This document shows, piece after piece, positions 36,576 to 46,487 of a stretch of DNA of 64,000 nt. The stretch is from assembly GCF_014773485.1 (NCBI RefSeq), contig NZ_JACXBP010000007.1:186001-250000 (forward strand), given 5' to 3'. A program made the position numbers and the translations under genes. The notes below the pieces were generated by a model. That model was not told the origin of the DNA and did not search any database. It worked only from the letters and a program-made list of their open reading frames with translations. Origin of the DNA: Erwinia aphidicola. Lineage in GTDB: Bacteria; Pseudomonadota; Gammaproteobacteria; Enterobacterales; Enterobacteriaceae. Positions within the stretch are counted from its first letter, which is position 1. Each line of letters starts with the position of its first letter.

Positions 36576-38567
36576 ATGAATTTTAGCTGGCTGGAATGGC
36601 AGCAACTTCCGTGGATCAAAGCCACGAGTGGCCAATGGCGCTATGCCCTGCGCAACGCGATTGCCATGTGTCTGGCGCTGAGCATCGCTTACGGATTACA
36701 GCTGGATGAACCCTACTGGGCAATGACCTCCGCTGCCGTAGTCAGTTTCCCTACCCTGGGCGGCGTAATCAGTAAAAGCCTGGGCCGTATTGTCGGCAGC
36801 ATGCTAGGGGCCGCTGCCGCGCTGATTATTGCCGGGCATACCCTGAACGACCCATGGCTTTTTGCTGTGGCCATTGCTGGCTGGCTGGCGCTCTGCACCT
36901 GGGTGTCGAATCATTATCAAAATAACGTCGCTTATGCTTTTTCTTTGGCGGGTTATACTGCAGCAATTATCGCGTTTACCAGCGTCAACGTGGTTGAAAT
37001 CGATGATATCTGGACTATCGCTCAGGCGCGCGTCTGCGAGGTTATCTCCGGGATCCTCTGCGGCGGCCTGATGATGATGATATTGCCCAGCACCTCAGAT
37101 GGTGATTCGCTGATTCGCTCGCTGAAAGAGATGCACGGCAAGCTGCTGGATCACGCTACCCTGCTGTTGCAGCGTGAAAGCACCGACAATATCCGCCAAG
37201 CCCATGAGAACGTTATCGGCCAGATCCTGACGATGAACCTGTTACGTATTCAGGCATTCTGGAGCCATTATCGTTTTCGGCGGCAAAACAATGTACTCAA
37301 CTATATCCTCCACCAGCAGCTGCGCCTGACCAGCGTCATCTCCAGCCTGCGGCGAATGCTGCTACTGTGGGAAAATCCGCCCGAGGTGCTGTTTAGCGCT
37401 ATGCATCAGATGCTGGCCGAGTTAGCCCGTGGGGATGCTGACAAATACCGGCTGGCACAAATTCTGCGCTCTGCGGCTCCGCAGGACCGCACGGATTATC
37501 GGCATCGTGCTTTCTGGAATCGTTTACGCTATTTCTGCTGGCTGTATCTGAATATCTCGCGCTGGTTACGACAGTTTGAACGCGCAGATAGCCAGGCCTG
37601 GCTTTCGCCTCCCCCCTCACCGCCACTGGCGCGCCAGGCCGATGGCGCCGAAGCGGGGTGGAATGCCTTACGCACTTTCTGCGTTATTTTACTGGGATGT
37701 AGTTTTTCTATCGCCACTCAGTGGGAGTCGGGACCGTCAGCCCTGACGCTGGCAGCCATTAGCTGCGTGCTTTACTCATCATCCCCTTCCCCTACCAGCA
37801 GCGTTTCGCTGTTGTTAAAAACCCTTGGCCTGCTGTCGATATTCAGCTTTGTCATGAAGTTTGGCCTGATGGTGCAGGTTAACGTTCTGTGGCAATTCCT
37901 TATTGTGCTATTTCCACTGCTGCTAACTTTACAACTGTTCAAACTTCAGCAAAAAAAACGGGCGGCACTCTGGGGTCAGCTGATCGTCTTTATGGGCTCT
38001 TTCCTCGCCGTAACTAATCCACCCACCTATGATTATCAAAGCTTTATCAATGATAACCTGGCCAAAGTCTGCGGCGTGATGCTGGTTTGGATAGCCTTTC
38101 ATATTCTTCGCCCCAGCTCGGACAAACGCCGCAGTCGGCGCCACATCCGTTCGCTACGCCGGGAGTTCGTTGACCAGTTAGGCAGGCACCCACGGCTCAA
38201 TCAGGACAGTTTTGAGTCACTGATCTACCACCGCATTGACCAGCTCAATAACAGCCGTGACGATCAGGCCCGTTTGTGGCTGTTGCGCTGGGGAGTGGTA
38301 CTACTGAACTGTTCGCATATCGCCTGGCAGCTGCGCGAATGGCGCCCTCGAACGCCTGAACTGGCGCAAATCCGCGATGCGGTTCTGAAGGATCTGCAAA
38401 CCATCATCAGCGAGCGCGGTGTTCATCACGTTTCACTCAATGACACGCTCAACACGCTGCAGCAGCGCATTGATATGTTGAGCCGTGCTCAGGAAGAACA
38501 GGAAACGGAACTGGCGGGCATTATCTGGCGCTTACTCTGTTCGTTGTCACAGCTCAGACAGGGCTAA
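36576..38567 (+). CDS. ydhK: FUSC-family efflux transporter YdhK
   Basis: 663 residues from ATG 36576, seven bases after ydhJ. Fusaric-acid-resistance type inner-membrane protein: two sets of about five to six membrane helices (about 35-175 and 385-530), each followed by a cytoplasmic region. Conserved start [31 protein letters not shown]. Works with YdhJ as a tripartite-type exporter. An in-frame ATG at 36501 inside ydhJ is not used. Confidence 0.93.
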   Translation: MNFSWLEWQQLPWIKATSGQWRYALRNAIAMCLALSIAYGLQLDEPYWAMTSAAVVSFPTLGGVISKSLGRIVGSMLGAAAALIIAGHTLNDPWLFAVAIAGWLALCTWVSNHYQNNVAYAFSLAGYTAAIIAFTSVNVVEIDDIWTIAQARVCEVISGILCGGLMMMILPSTSDGDSLIRSLKEMHGKLLDHATLLLQRESTDNIRQAHENVIGQILTMNLLRIQAFWSHYRFRRQNNVLNYILHQQLRLTSVISSLRRMLLLWENPPEVLFSAMHQMLAELARGDADKYRLAQILRSAAPQDRTDYRHRAFWNRLRYFCWLYLNISRWLRQFERADSQAWLSPPPSPPLARQADGAEAGWNALRTFCVILLGCSFSIATQWESGPSALTLAAISCVLYSSSPSPTSSVSLLLKTLGLLSIFSFVMKFGLMVQVNVLWQFLIVLFPLLLTLQLFKLQQKKRAALWGQLIVFMGSFLAVTNPPTYDYQSFINDNLAKVCGVMLVWIAFHILRPSSDKRRSRRHIRSLRREFVDQLGRHPRLNQDSFESLIYHRIDQLNNSRDDQARLWLLRWGVVLLNCSHIAWQLREWRPRTPELAQIRDAVLKDLQTIISERGVHHVSLNDTLNTLQQRIDMLSRAQEEQETELAGIIWRLLCSLSQLRQG

Positions 38568-38698
38568 ACCCAGTTTTTGCGCAGTCGCTCTGAAAATTAA
38601 TAACAGGCGGTATTATTTTTACGCAGACAGGTTTAATCTCCTCGCCAGTGAGCATAAAATAGCCGACGGAGAACGACACCGTGTTCAGGGAGGATGAG

Positions 38699-39448
38699 AT
38701 GCATACTGGGATGAAAAACAGACACTCGCACGATGATTTAACGGTTATCAGGCTTTCACAGCAAGAAATGCAGCGATCTCAACAGGTGATGGCGTCATCT
38801 CTGCATGAGCTGAAACAGGCGCAGCAGGCCTCTGATTTATCACTGCAGGACGTGAAGCAAACGCAACAGGCGATGGCATCATCACTGCACGAGCTGAAAC
38901 AGGCGCAGCAGGCAACTGATTTATCGCTGCAGGACGTGAAGCAAACGCAACAGGTGATGGCGTCATCACTGCACGAGCTGAAACAGGCGCAGCAGGCGAC
39001 TGATTTATCGCTGCAGGACGTGAAGCAAACGCAACAGGTGATGGCGTCTTCAATGCACGAGCTGAAACAGGCGCAGCAGGCGACTGATTTTTCGGTGCAG
39101 GAGCTGAAAATTTCATTTCAGAAAATGGATGTTTCACAGCAGGAAATGAAGCAGTCGCAGCAGGAAATGAAACTCGATATTCGCGCGCTGCAGCAGGGCC
39201 AGTTGGGTCTGGTGAAAGACATTTCGGGGCTGGTTAAACGCCAGGAGCTGGAAGAACTGCGTGCGGAAACCCAGGAAGAGTTTCGCCTGGTGCGTTGTGA
39301 AATGCGCAGTATGCGCACCGAACTTAAAGCAGAAATCGGCATCCTAAGAAACGATGCGCGTGCCGATTTCAGGCTGCTGTTCGGAGCGTTAATTACCCTC
39401 GCCATTGGCATGACAGGCCTGCTGGCGAAGGCATTTCACTGGATATAA
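38699..39448 (+). CDS. Membrane-anchored coiled-coil protein with 28-residue repeats
   Basis: 249 residues from ATG 38699 behind GGGAGG; an in-frame GTG at 38681 precedes that site. I do not recognise a named family. Residues about 28-139 are four almost identical 28-residue repeats (QQVMASSLHELKQAQQ, then A-TDLSLQDVKQT), a heptad-rich coiled coil; then a charged coiled-coil stretch with alternating R/E, and one C-terminal membrane helix (LFGALITLAIGMTGLLA). No signal peptide, so a tail-anchored protein with a cytoplasmic rod is likely. The end resembles DUF1640/CCDC90-like proteins loosely. It occupies the place of sodC in E. coli. Own gene 131 bp after ydhK. Confidence 0.75.
   Translation: MHTGMKNRHSHDDLTVIRLSQQEMQRSQQVMASSLHELKQAQQASDLSLQDVKQTQQAMASSLHELKQAQQATDLSLQDVKQTQQVMASSLHELKQAQQATDLSLQDVKQTQQVMASSMHELKQAQQATDFSVQELKISFQKMDVSQQEMKQSQQEMKLDIRALQQGQLGLVKDISGLVKRQELEELRAETQEEFRLVRCEMRSMRTELKAEIGILRNDARADFRLLFGALITLAIGMTGLLAKAFHWI
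38780..39115 (+). repeat. Four tandem 84-bp repeats inside the coiled-coil gene
   Basis: Units at 38780-38863, 38864-38947, 38948-39031 and 39032-39115. Units two and three are almost identical; the last has drifted (M for L, FSVQELKIS end). In-frame, so changes in copy number would change rod length by 28 residues. Confidence 0.95.
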
Positions 39449-39452
39449 GAGT

Positions 39453-40349
39453 TTAAGGTACGTCGTATCCCAGTGCAGCTTTACGGATGCGGAACCACTG
39501 CTGGCGGTTCAGCGTTATCTGTGTTGAAGCAGCTGAACTGCGCACGCGCTCAATTTTCCCACTGCCGATAATCGGTAATGGTTGCGAAGGAAGTTGCAGT
39601 ATCCACGCATAAATCAGCTGCTCGATCGTTTCGGCTCCGGTTTCCTGCTGAATGAGCTTGAGCTCATCGCGCAACGGCTGATATTCCGCGCCGGTAAACA
39701 TTTTACCACCCGCCAGGCATGACCACGCCATGGGTTTAATGCGCAGCTGCTGACACTGGTCGAGAGTACCGTCCAACAGAAGGGGCTGATAAACCGGGGA
39801 AATCTCCACCTGATTGGTGACCAGCGTAAACGGTAGTCGCGACTGCAGCAGGGAAAACTGCGTGGGAGTAAAGTTGGAGACGCCAAAGTGCTTAACCTTG
39901 CCGCTTTGATGCAACTGCAGGAAGGCACTGGCCACCTCGTCCGCATCCATCAGCGGATCGGGGCGGTGGATCAACAACAAATCGAGATAATCAGTATTAA
40001 AGTGACGCAGGGAGTTGTCGGCGCTCTGAATAATATGCGCAGCATCGGTGATGTAGTGGCCAAGCTTGTGGTCTGGGTTCGCCGTAGTGGCAATACCGCA
40101 TTTGGTCACCAGCTCCAGACGCTCGCGCAGCTGAGGCTGCAAACGTAGCGCTTTACCGAATTCAGCTTCACACAGATAGCCGCCATAGATATCGGCATGA
40201 TCGACAGTAGTTATGCCGCACTCAAGGTGCTGTTCGATAAAACTGACCAGCTGCTGCGAGGTCATTTCCCACTCCATCAGCCGCCAGTAGCCCATCACCA
40301 TGCGGGAAAAAACCGGGCCCTGTGGGGCGATCTGCACGCGTTGTAACAT
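39453..40349 (-). CDS. ydhF: Aldo/keto reductase YdhF
   Basis: 298 residues, as E. coli YdhF. NADPH-dependent cytoplasmic reductase of unknown substrate. The catalytic tetrad can be located: Asp and Tyr in VDHADIYGG, Lys in LVTKCG, His in LLLIHRPDPL; the cofactor-binding end IIGSGKIERV is present. Neighbour of ydhL in the conserved ydhF-ydhL pair. Confidence 0.95.
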   Translation of the reverse strand: MLQRVQIAPQGPVFSRMVMGYWRLMEWEMTSQQLVSFIEQHLECGITTVDHADIYGGYLCEAEFGKALRLQPQLRERLELVTKCGIATTANPDHKLGHYITDAAHIIQSADNSLRHFNTDYLDLLLIHRPDPLMDADEVASAFLQLHQSGKVKHFGVSNFTPTQFSLLQSRLPFTLVTNQVEISPVYQPLLLDGTLDQCQQLRIKPMAWSCLAGGKMFTGAEYQPLRDELKLIQQETGAETIEQLIYAWILQLPSQPLPIIGSGKIERVRSSAASTQITLNRQQWFRIRKAALGYDVP

Positions 40350-40431
40350 CTGTACTCTCCGTTAGCGAAATGACTAAACGCATGATACACCATCACTCCG
40401 CACCGGAAGCACGTTGCCGTCAAGCTTACCG

Positions 40432-40671
40432 TCAAAACAGCGTTGGCTGTTCCGGTTCGTCAGGTGCAGCTGCCGCGCCCACTCTCTGCAGCCGCAGAAA
40501 GCGCTGGCGACACAGGCGTAGTACCTCGCGCTTTTGCGCATCACTGAATTTCATCCAGTTAAACCGCTCGTCGCGGCTGCGCAGACAGCCCCGGCAGTAT
40601 CCGCGATCGTCCGCCTGGCAGATCCCGCGGCAGGGACTGGGTACCGGGAAAAACTCAAGTTGTTCAGCCAC
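40432..40671 (-). CDS. ydhL: DUF1289 small Cys-rich protein YdhL
   Basis: 79 residues. Four cysteines in SPCRGICQADDRGYCRGCLR form a likely metal-binding site, the DUF1289 signature, followed by a WMKFSDAQKREVLRLC helix. Function unknown. Upstream of ydhF on the same strand, 82 bp apart. Confidence 0.9.
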   Translation of the reverse strand: MAEQLEFFPVPSPCRGICQADDRGYCRGCLRSRDERFNWMKFSDAQKREVLRLCRQRFLRLQRVGAAAAPDEPEQPTLF

Positions 40672-40713
40672 CCTAACTCCTGATTGCTCTACCTGATATT
40701 TATTGAAGACGGC

Positions 40714-41628
40714 TCAGTCGATGTCTGCAAGCGTGACGCGGTGGTTTTTACTGAAATAATCGCGCAATGCGCGTATTGCCTGGCGGCTTTTTTCCGGTAA
40801 AACCCGTTCGAGCGTCAGCGCCGTTAATTTTAGCGGCGCCGCACGCCACTCCGGTAACAGCAGCATTAGTTGACCACTACGCAGCTCTTCCTGAATTTCC
40901 TGCAGCGGCTGAAGCGATAGCCCCATTCCCGCCACGGTAAAAGCGCGCATCACGTGCATACTGTCGCTAACCACCTGCCCTTCGGCAAGACGCAGGGTCA
41001 GCTCGCCTTCACGCGGATGATGGAAGTCGATGTGGCGATGAGAGTGGTGTCCGTGGATCCAGCGATGCGCTGACAGTGCCTGCGGCGTCTCCGGTACGCC
41101 ATAACGGGTAAGGTAAGCCGGTGCCGCACAGATCACCATCGGCCACTCAGCCAGCGGGTGAGCAATGATGTTGGCATCGCTCAACTGGCGGCTAAAACGC
41201 AGCGCAATATCAATGCGATGTTCAATCATATCCAGCACGTTATCGGTGGCAATAATACGCAGACGAAGGCCGGGATGCTGCTGCAGTAACGGTGATAGCG
41301 CACTGCACAGTGGCTGGCCACCGATCCCCGGCGTAGAACTGATGCGCAGCTCCCCGGTCAAGGTATCACGCATCTCAGCCAGCCTTTGCTCCGCCTCCTG
41401 GGCATTTTTAAGCATCGCCTCACAGCCCGGATAGAATGCTGCACCGGCCTCGGATAGCGTCAGCTTACGGGTCGAACGGTGCAGCAACGGCACGCCGACC
41501 GCCTGCTCAAGCGCGCGCAAATGCTGACTGACTGCAGAGGGTGACATAGCCAGGCAGCGTGCTGCCGCCGCAAGAGAACCTTCCCTGACCACGGTGGCAA
41601 ACACCGCCATACGGTTGAGTTTTTCCAT
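40714..41628 (-). CDS. LysR-family regulator divergent from an NAD(P)-binding oxidoreductase
   Basis: 304 residues. N-terminal helix-turn-helix (MAVFATVVREGSLAAAARCLAMSPSAVSQHLRALEQ) and a ligand domain from about 90, similar to the DhcR/AaeR-like group. Divergent from the gene at 41730 with a 101-bp gap, so probably its regulator. The pair is not in the E. coli order. Confidence 0.9.
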   Translation of the reverse strand: MEKLNRMAVFATVVREGSLAAAARCLAMSPSAVSQHLRALEQAVGVPLLHRSTRKLTLSEAGAAFYPGCEAMLKNAQEAEQRLAEMRDTLTGELRISSTPGIGGQPLCSALSPLLQQHPGLRLRIIATDNVLDMIEHRIDIALRFSRQLSDANIIAHPLAEWPMVICAAPAYLTRYGVPETPQALSAHRWIHGHHSHRHIDFHHPREGELTLRLAEGQVVSDSMHVMRAFTVAGMGLSLQPLQEIQEELRSGQLMLLLPEWRAAPLKLTALTLERVLPEKSRQAIRALRDYFSKNHRVTLADID

Positions 41629-41729
41629 GATTAGTAAGTATTACTTCATTATAAAAGCATAAATATGCCACTTATCGCTCTGCTTGTTAAGCTGTAGAGT
41701 GCAATACACACTTACAGAGGAGCATTGCT

Positions 41730-42374
41730 ATGAAAATTACCATCATTGGCGCAAGCGGTTTTGTCGGGCCGGACATCGTTAAAGAAGCACTGGCACGCGG
41801 CCACCAGGTGGTCGCCGTTTCCCGCTCCGGCAAAAATTTGCCTGTGGATAGCCATCTGACTCAGGCACTGGGTGATATCCACGACAGCGAGTGGTTGAGC
41901 GGCGTACTTAACGGTCAGGATGCGGTTATCAGCGCCTATAATCCCGGCTGGGCAGAGAGCGACCTGTTTGAAAAATTCACGCGCGGCAGCAATCAGATTC
42001 TGACAGCGGTGAAAAGCAGTGGCGTGCAGCGTTTGCTGGTGGTTGGCGGTGCGGGCAGTCTTGAGGTCGCTCCGGGGGTTGAACTGGTCGATACTGAGGC
42101 ATTCCCGGCGAATATCAAGCCCGGAGCGCTGGGAGCGCGGGCATTACGTAATCAGCTACAGGCAGAAGAGGGCCAGCTGGAGTGGACCTATCTCTCGCCT
42201 GCGGCATTTCTTGAACCCGGGCCGCGCACCGCACAATTCCGGGTTGGCAACACCTCGCTACTGATGAATGGTGATAAGCCCGCTTCAATCAGCGTCGCCG
42301 ACCTGGCGGTGGCAATCCTTGATGAGATCGAAAAGCCACAGCATATCCGCCAGCAATTTACCGTTGCTTACTAA
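41730..42374 (+). CDS. NAD(P)-binding oxidoreductase (atypical SDR)
   Basis: 214 residues behind AGAGGAGC. Rossmann-fold protein: IGASGFVGPDIVKEALARGHQVVAVSR gives the GxxGxxG nucleotide motif at residues 7-12; LLVVGGAGSLEV and TYLSPAAFLEPG follow the pattern of NmrA/HSCARG-like epimerases often induced by electrophiles or oxidants. No Tyr-x3-Lys catalytic pair is obvious. Function unknown; probably under the divergent LysR protein. Confidence 0.85.
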   Translation: MKITIIGASGFVGPDIVKEALARGHQVVAVSRSGKNLPVDSHLTQALGDIHDSEWLSGVLNGQDAVISAYNPGWAESDLFEKFTRGSNQILTAVKSSGVQRLLVVGGAGSLEVAPGVELVDTEAFPANIKPGALGARALRNQLQAEEGQLEWTYLSPAAFLEPGPRTAQFRVGNTSLLMNGDKPASISVADLAVAILDEIEKPQHIRQQFTVAY

Positions 42375-42419
42375 TTTACCCAGCCCGCTGCGGTGGGCTA
42401 ATCACACGATGGTTAAAAG

Positions 42420-42452
42420 GTTAAGGTTTACCTAAGGTTTTCTGGCTATGAT
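42420..42452 (+). promoter_or_regulatory. PmrA (BasR) box and -10 of eptA
   Basis: GTTAAG-N5-CCTAAG (42420-42436) matches the PmrA direct-repeat consensus HTTAAK-N5-HTTAAK except at one base in each half. TATGAT at 42447-42452 lies ten bases on, the spacing seen when the second half-site replaces the -35. Confidence 0.65.
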
Positions 42453-42482
42453 ACGCTAAGATTATTCTGCATTTGGAATGCC

Positions 42483-44123
42483 ATGAAACCCTTGTTTACT
42501 AAGTTACGTTGTAACGAAATTACGTTTAATCTTATCGCTGCGCTTTTCTTTACCCTGGTTTTAAACAGTGTCTTTATTGTCCGGGCCTGGGAAACCATCC
42601 CTTACCTCCATTTTCCTGACTACCTGTTTGCCGCCTCTATCCCACTGGTGCTGTTCTGCGCGTTCACCCTGATTTTTAGCGTGCTGGCTTTACCGTGGCT
42701 GCGTAAACCGCTGCTGGCTGTGCTGATTCTGGCGGGCGCAGCGGCCAACTATTTTATCTACAGTTTCGGTACCGTGATCGATACCAATATGATCCAGAAC
42801 GTATTTGAAACGGATGTGCAGGAAGCGACCGCACTGTTCAACCTGCGCTATCTGGTGTGGATGCTGCTGCTTGCAGCTTTACCTGTTGCCCTGCTCTGCC
42901 TGACAAAAATTGAGAACAATCGTCCGTGGTGGATGGCCATTGCATGGCGCGCCGTGACCTCTCTTGCTGCCGTGGTGCTAATACTGTTGGCCGCGGCGCT
43001 CTTCTATAAAGACTACGCCTCAATGATCCGCAATAACAAAGGGCTGGTAAAAATGGTCACCCCGGCGAATGTGGTCAGCGGCATCGGCCACTATGTGGAT
43101 AATCGCTGGTTTGCTGGCGATCAGACGCTGGTCAAAATTGGCGAAGATGCCAAAAAAGGTCCTGTTATTCTCGGGGCAAAGAAAAAGACCCTGGTTATTT
43201 TCGTGCTGGGTGAAACTGCGCGGGCAGAAAACTTCTCACTTGGCGGCTATGCCCGCGAGACGAATCCAAAACTCAAGCGTGATAATGTCATCTATTATCA
43301 GCATGCCACCTCGTGCGGCACGGAAACTGCCATCTCTGTACCCTGCATGTTTTCTAATATGCCGCGTGAAAATTATGATGCCAGCCTCGCCCGCCATCAG
43401 GAAGGCCTGCTCGATGTGATGGCCCATGCGGGCGTTACCGTAATGTGGCGTGAAAATGATGGCGGCTGCAAAGGCGCCTGCAATCGCGTACCGCATACCG
43501 ATATGACCAAATGGAACGTCACCGCACTGTGTAAAAGCGATTACTGCCTTGATGATGTTCTGCTGCACCGACTGAATAACTACATTGACAGCGTGAAGGA
43601 TGACGCAGTAATTGTTCTGCATCAGATGGGCAGCCACGGCCCGGCGTACTATCTGCGTTATCCCGCTGAAATGCGCCAGTTCACGCCAACCTGCGACAGC
43701 AATCAGATTCAGGATTGCGACCATCAGGCACTGGTCAACACCTATGACAACTCGATCCTCTATACCGACTCGATGCTGGACAGCACCATTAGCCTGCTAA
43801 AGTCATACAGCGATAAATTCAACGTGGCGATGGTCTATCTTTCCGATCATGGTGAATCACTTGGCGAGCGTGGCATGTATCTGCACGGCGCGCCGTATCT
43901 CTTTGCGCCCAGTCAGCAAACGCATATTCCCTTGCTGCTGTGGATGTCGCCGGACTATGCCAGTACGTTTGGCATTAATCAGCAGTGTCTGAAACAGCAG
44001 GCTGAGCAGGATGATGTCTCGCAGGACAATATTTTTCATACCCTGCTGGGGATGCTTAACATAGAAACTAAAGAGTATCAGCCGAAGCTGGACATGATCC
44101 GTTCGTGCCGGCAAGGGGTATAA
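42483..44123 (+). CDS. eptA: Lipid A phosphoethanolamine transferase EptA (PmrC)
   Basis: 546 residues. Inner-membrane enzyme adding phosphoethanolamine to lipid A, which lowers affinity for cationic antimicrobial peptides. Five N-terminal membrane helices (to about 175) and a periplasmic alkaline-phosphatase-type domain with the nucleophile Thr in HATSCGTETAISVPCMFS, metal ligands in LGETARAENFSLGGY and the end YLSDHGESLGERGMYLHG. Cysteines of the disulfides (GGCKGAC, SDYCLDD, DCDHQ) are present. No pmrAB next door; the PmrA-type site upstream predicts control in trans. Confidence 0.92.
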   Translation: MKPLFTKLRCNEITFNLIAALFFTLVLNSVFIVRAWETIPYLHFPDYLFAASIPLVLFCAFTLIFSVLALPWLRKPLLAVLILAGAAANYFIYSFGTVIDTNMIQNVFETDVQEATALFNLRYLVWMLLLAALPVALLCLTKIENNRPWWMAIAWRAVTSLAAVVLILLAAALFYKDYASMIRNNKGLVKMVTPANVVSGIGHYVDNRWFAGDQTLVKIGEDAKKGPVILGAKKKTLVIFVLGETARAENFSLGGYARETNPKLKRDNVIYYQHATSCGTETAISVPCMFSNMPRENYDASLARHQEGLLDVMAHAGVTVMWRENDGGCKGACNRVPHTDMTKWNVTALCKSDYCLDDVLLHRLNNYIDSVKDDAVIVLHQMGSHGPAYYLRYPAEMRQFTPTCDSNQIQDCDHQALVNTYDNSILYTDSMLDSTISLLKSYSDKFNVAMVYLSDHGESLGERGMYLHGAPYLFAPSQQTHIPLLLWMSPDYASTFGINQQCLKQQAEQDDVSQDNIFHTLLGMLNIETKEYQPKLDMIRSCRQGV

Positions 44124-44135
44124 AGGGTTGAATGC

Positions 44136-44147
44136 GACCGTTCGGTC
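44136..44147. promoter_or_regulatory. Probable NemR operator 1
   Basis: Inverted repeat GACCG-TT-CGGTC followed by TA, 16-27 bp before nemR. Similar GACCG/CGGTC halves recur before nemA, as expected for NemR control. Confidence 0.6.
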
Positions 44148-44162
44148 TAGTACCCTGCTGCG

Positions 44163-44753
44163 ATGAATAAAACGACCCGCTTTGACACAAGAGAGCATCT
44201 GCTCAATACCGGCGAACAGCTCTGCCTGCAGTGCGGCTTCAACGGTATGGGCCTGATCGCGCTGCTGAAACAGGCAGAAGTGCCTAAAGGGTCGTTCTAT
44301 CACTATTTTCCTTCTAAGGAAGCGTTCGGCGTGGCGATGCTTGAGCGTTACTTCGCCCGCTATCATCAGCGCCTGTCTGACTATCTCAATGATCATCAGA
44401 TAAGCTATCGTCAGCGCGTACTGGATTACTATCAGCAGTCGCTTTCGTTCTGCCAGGAGAGCAGCTTCGCCGGGTGCCTGTCGGTTAAGCTGTCGGCCGA
44501 AGTCTGCGATCTCTCTGAAGCGATGCGCAGCGCGCTGCATGCCGGGTCTGAAGCATTGATGGCCACGCTGGTCAAGGCGCTGATGAAAGCGCAGCAGCAG
44601 GGTACGCTGTCAGCCGAAATCAACTGCTCCCAGTGCGCAGTAACGTTATACACTTTGTGGCTGGGAGCCAGCCTGCAAAGTAAAATCTGCCGTGACAATG
44701 CGCCGTTGCTCAACGCATGGCAGGAAATGACACGCATTCTACGCGAAGCGTAA
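44163..44753 (+). CDS. nemR: TetR-family electrophile/hypochlorite sensor NemR
   Basis: 196 residues, clearly related to E. coli NemR (TREHLLNTGEQLCLQCGFNGMGLIALLKQAEVPKGSFYHYFPSKEAFG). Repressor of the nemRA-gloA genes, released by reactive electrophiles or HOCl through cysteine modification. The Cys in SFAGCLSVKLSAEVCDLSE correspond to the sensor region. Followed by nemA with a second operator-like palindrome in the 43-bp gap. Confidence 0.93.
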   Translation: MNKTTRFDTREHLLNTGEQLCLQCGFNGMGLIALLKQAEVPKGSFYHYFPSKEAFGVAMLERYFARYHQRLSDYLNDHQISYRQRVLDYYQQSLSFCQESSFAGCLSVKLSAEVCDLSEAMRSALHAGSEALMATLVKALMKAQQQGTLSAEINCSQCAVTLYTLWLGASLQSKICRDNAPLLNAWQEMTRILREA

Positions 44754-44770
44754 AAAAACCACCTTTTCTA

Positions 44771-44784
44771 GTCGACCGGTCTAC
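44771..44784. promoter_or_regulatory. Probable NemR operator 2
   Basis: GTCGACCGGTCTAC, with the palindrome GACCGGTC at its centre, directly before the nemA ribosome site. Confidence 0.55.
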
Positions 44785-44796
44785 CAGGAGTAAGTT

Positions 44797-45897
44797 ATGG
44801 AACTGAAAAAACTGTTCACCCCTCTCAAAACCGGCGCAATCACCGTGCCGAACCGCATTTTTATGGCACCGCTGACGCGTCTGCGCAGTATTGAACCCGG
44901 TGATATCCCGACTCCGCTGATGGGCGAATATTACCGTCAGCGCGCCAGCGCAGGATTAATTATTACCGAAGCCACACAGATCAGTGCGCAGGCGAAAGGC
45001 TATGCCGGTGCGCCAGGCTTACATTCGGCTGAACAGATCGGCATGTGGAAAGCCATCAATGAAGGTATTCATCAGGATGGCGGTCACAGTGCCGTTCAGC
45101 TGTGGCACACCGGACGTATCTCGCACACTAGCGTGCAGCCTGAGGGCGCGGCGCCGGTATCGGCTTCCGCCATTAATGCTGAAACGCGCACTTCACTGCG
45201 TGATGACGCGGGTAACGCCATGCGCGAAGCCACCTCGACGCCACGCGCCCTGACAACCGAAGAAGTGGCCGGTGTGGTCAATGATTTCCGTCAGGCAGTC
45301 AGCAACGCTCGCGAAGCTGATTTTGACCTGGTTGAGCTGCACAGCGCTCACGGTTACCTGATCCATCAGTTCCTGTCCCCTGCCTCAAACCAGCGTGACG
45401 ACCAGTACGGCGGCAGCATCGAAAATCGCACGCGTTTCGCGCTGGAAGTGGTTGATGCCGCGATCGCCGCCTGGAGCGCAGACCGCATCGCTATCCGTAT
45501 TTCACCTCTGGGCCCGTTTAATGGACTGGACAATGGTGAAGATCAGGAAGAAGCCGCACTGTATTACATTGCTGAGCTGGCAAAACGCCAACTTGCCTAT
45601 CTGCATATTTCTGAACCAGACTGGGCGGGCGGGAAGCCATACAGCGAGAGCTTCCGTAAGGCTATCCGTGCCGTTTACCCTGGCGTGATTGTCGGAGCCG
45701 GCGGTTACACCGCAGAAAAAGCGGAAACGCTGATTGAACAGGGCCTGATCGACGCCGTTGCTTTTGGCCGCAGCTACATTGCCAACCCGGACTTGGTCGA
45801 GCGCCTGAAAAAGAACGCTGAACTGAATGAACCACAGCCGGAAACCTTCTACGGTGGCGGTGCAAAAGGCTATACCGATTACCCGGTTCTGGGCTAA
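44797..45897 (+). CDS. nemA: N-ethylmaleimide reductase NemA (old yellow enzyme)
   Basis: 366 residues behind CCAGGAGTAAG. FMN-dependent ene reductase acting on N-ethylmaleimide, nitrate esters and other activated alkenes. Markers: [55 protein letters not shown] (the His pair and loop binding substrate), [11 protein letters not shown] and [12 protein letters not shown] for FMN phosphate. Middle gene of nemR-nemA-gloA. Confidence 0.97.
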   Translation: MELKKLFTPLKTGAITVPNRIFMAPLTRLRSIEPGDIPTPLMGEYYRQRASAGLIITEATQISAQAKGYAGAPGLHSAEQIGMWKAINEGIHQDGGHSAVQLWHTGRISHTSVQPEGAAPVSASAINAETRTSLRDDAGNAMREATSTPRALTTEEVAGVVNDFRQAVSNAREADFDLVELHSAHGYLIHQFLSPASNQRDDQYGGSIENRTRFALEVVDAAIAAWSADRIAIRISPLGPFNGLDNGEDQEEAALYYIAELAKRQLAYLHISEPDWAGGKPYSESFRKAIRAVYPGVIVGAGGYTAEKAETLIEQGLIDAVAFGRSYIANPDLVERLKKNAELNEPQPETFYGGGAKGYTDYPVLG

Positions 45898-45975
45898 GGG
45901 TTCGCAGCGGTTGCTATAACCGCTATACTGGATTTTTTACGTCATCCACCGATGGCGCCGATACATGAGGATGTT

Positions 45976-46383
45976 ATGCGTTTACTTCACACCATGCTGC
46001 GCGTTGGCGATCTGCAACGCTCCGTTGATTTTTACACTAAGGTGCTGGGCATGAAGCTGCTGCGCACCAGTGAAAACACCGAATATAAGTACACCCTCGC
46101 GTTTGTCGGCTATACCGAAGAGAGTGAAGGTGCCGTTATCGAGCTGACCTATAACTGGGGCGTAGATAAGTATGACCTCGGCAATGCTTATGGTCATATC
46201 GCACTGGGCGTAGACGATTGTGCCGCCACCTGCGACCGCATTCGTAATGATGGTGGCAATGTCACCCGTGAAGCCGGCCCGGTAAAAGGCGGCAGTACCA
46301 TTATTGCTTTTGTTGAAGATCCGGACGGTTATAAAATCGAACTGATCGAAAACAAACATGCTGGTCACGGTCTGGGCAATTAA
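45976..46383 (+). CDS. gloA: Glyoxalase I (lactoylglutathione lyase)
   Basis: 135 residues from ATG 45976, the E. coli length; ATG 45952 would add eight. Isomerises the methylglyoxal-glutathione hemithioacetal to lactoylglutathione. The four Ni ligands can be placed: His5 (LLHTML), Glu56 (VIELTYN), His74 (YGHIALG) and Glu122 (YKIELIE). Downstream of nemA, which with it detoxifies reactive electrophiles. Confidence 0.97.
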   Translation: MRLLHTMLRVGDLQRSVDFYTKVLGMKLLRTSENTEYKYTLAFVGYTEESEGAVIELTYNWGVDKYDLGNAYGHIALGVDDCAATCDRIRNDGGNVTREAGPVKGGSTIIAFVEDPDGYKIELIENKHAGHGLGN

Positions 46384-46389
46384 TTGTTT

Positions 46390-46410
46390 AGGGTGCCTTT
46401 TTGGCACCCT
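46390..46410 (+). terminator. Hairpin after gloA
   Basis: Stem AGGGTGCC / GGCACCCT with a T5 loop. No U-run follows, so termination efficiency is uncertain. Confidence 0.55.
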
Positions 46411-46487
46411 CTCCCTTCCTGTTTGCTGCATCCTGCAGTGAAATTTGCCATAATGTGCGCTGCCTTTTTTCCGCCTATGAGATGCCG

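Noticed and set aside
38780-39115. CRISPR array
   Set aside because: The repeats are contiguous, 84 bp, in frame and have no spacers; no cas genes are near.
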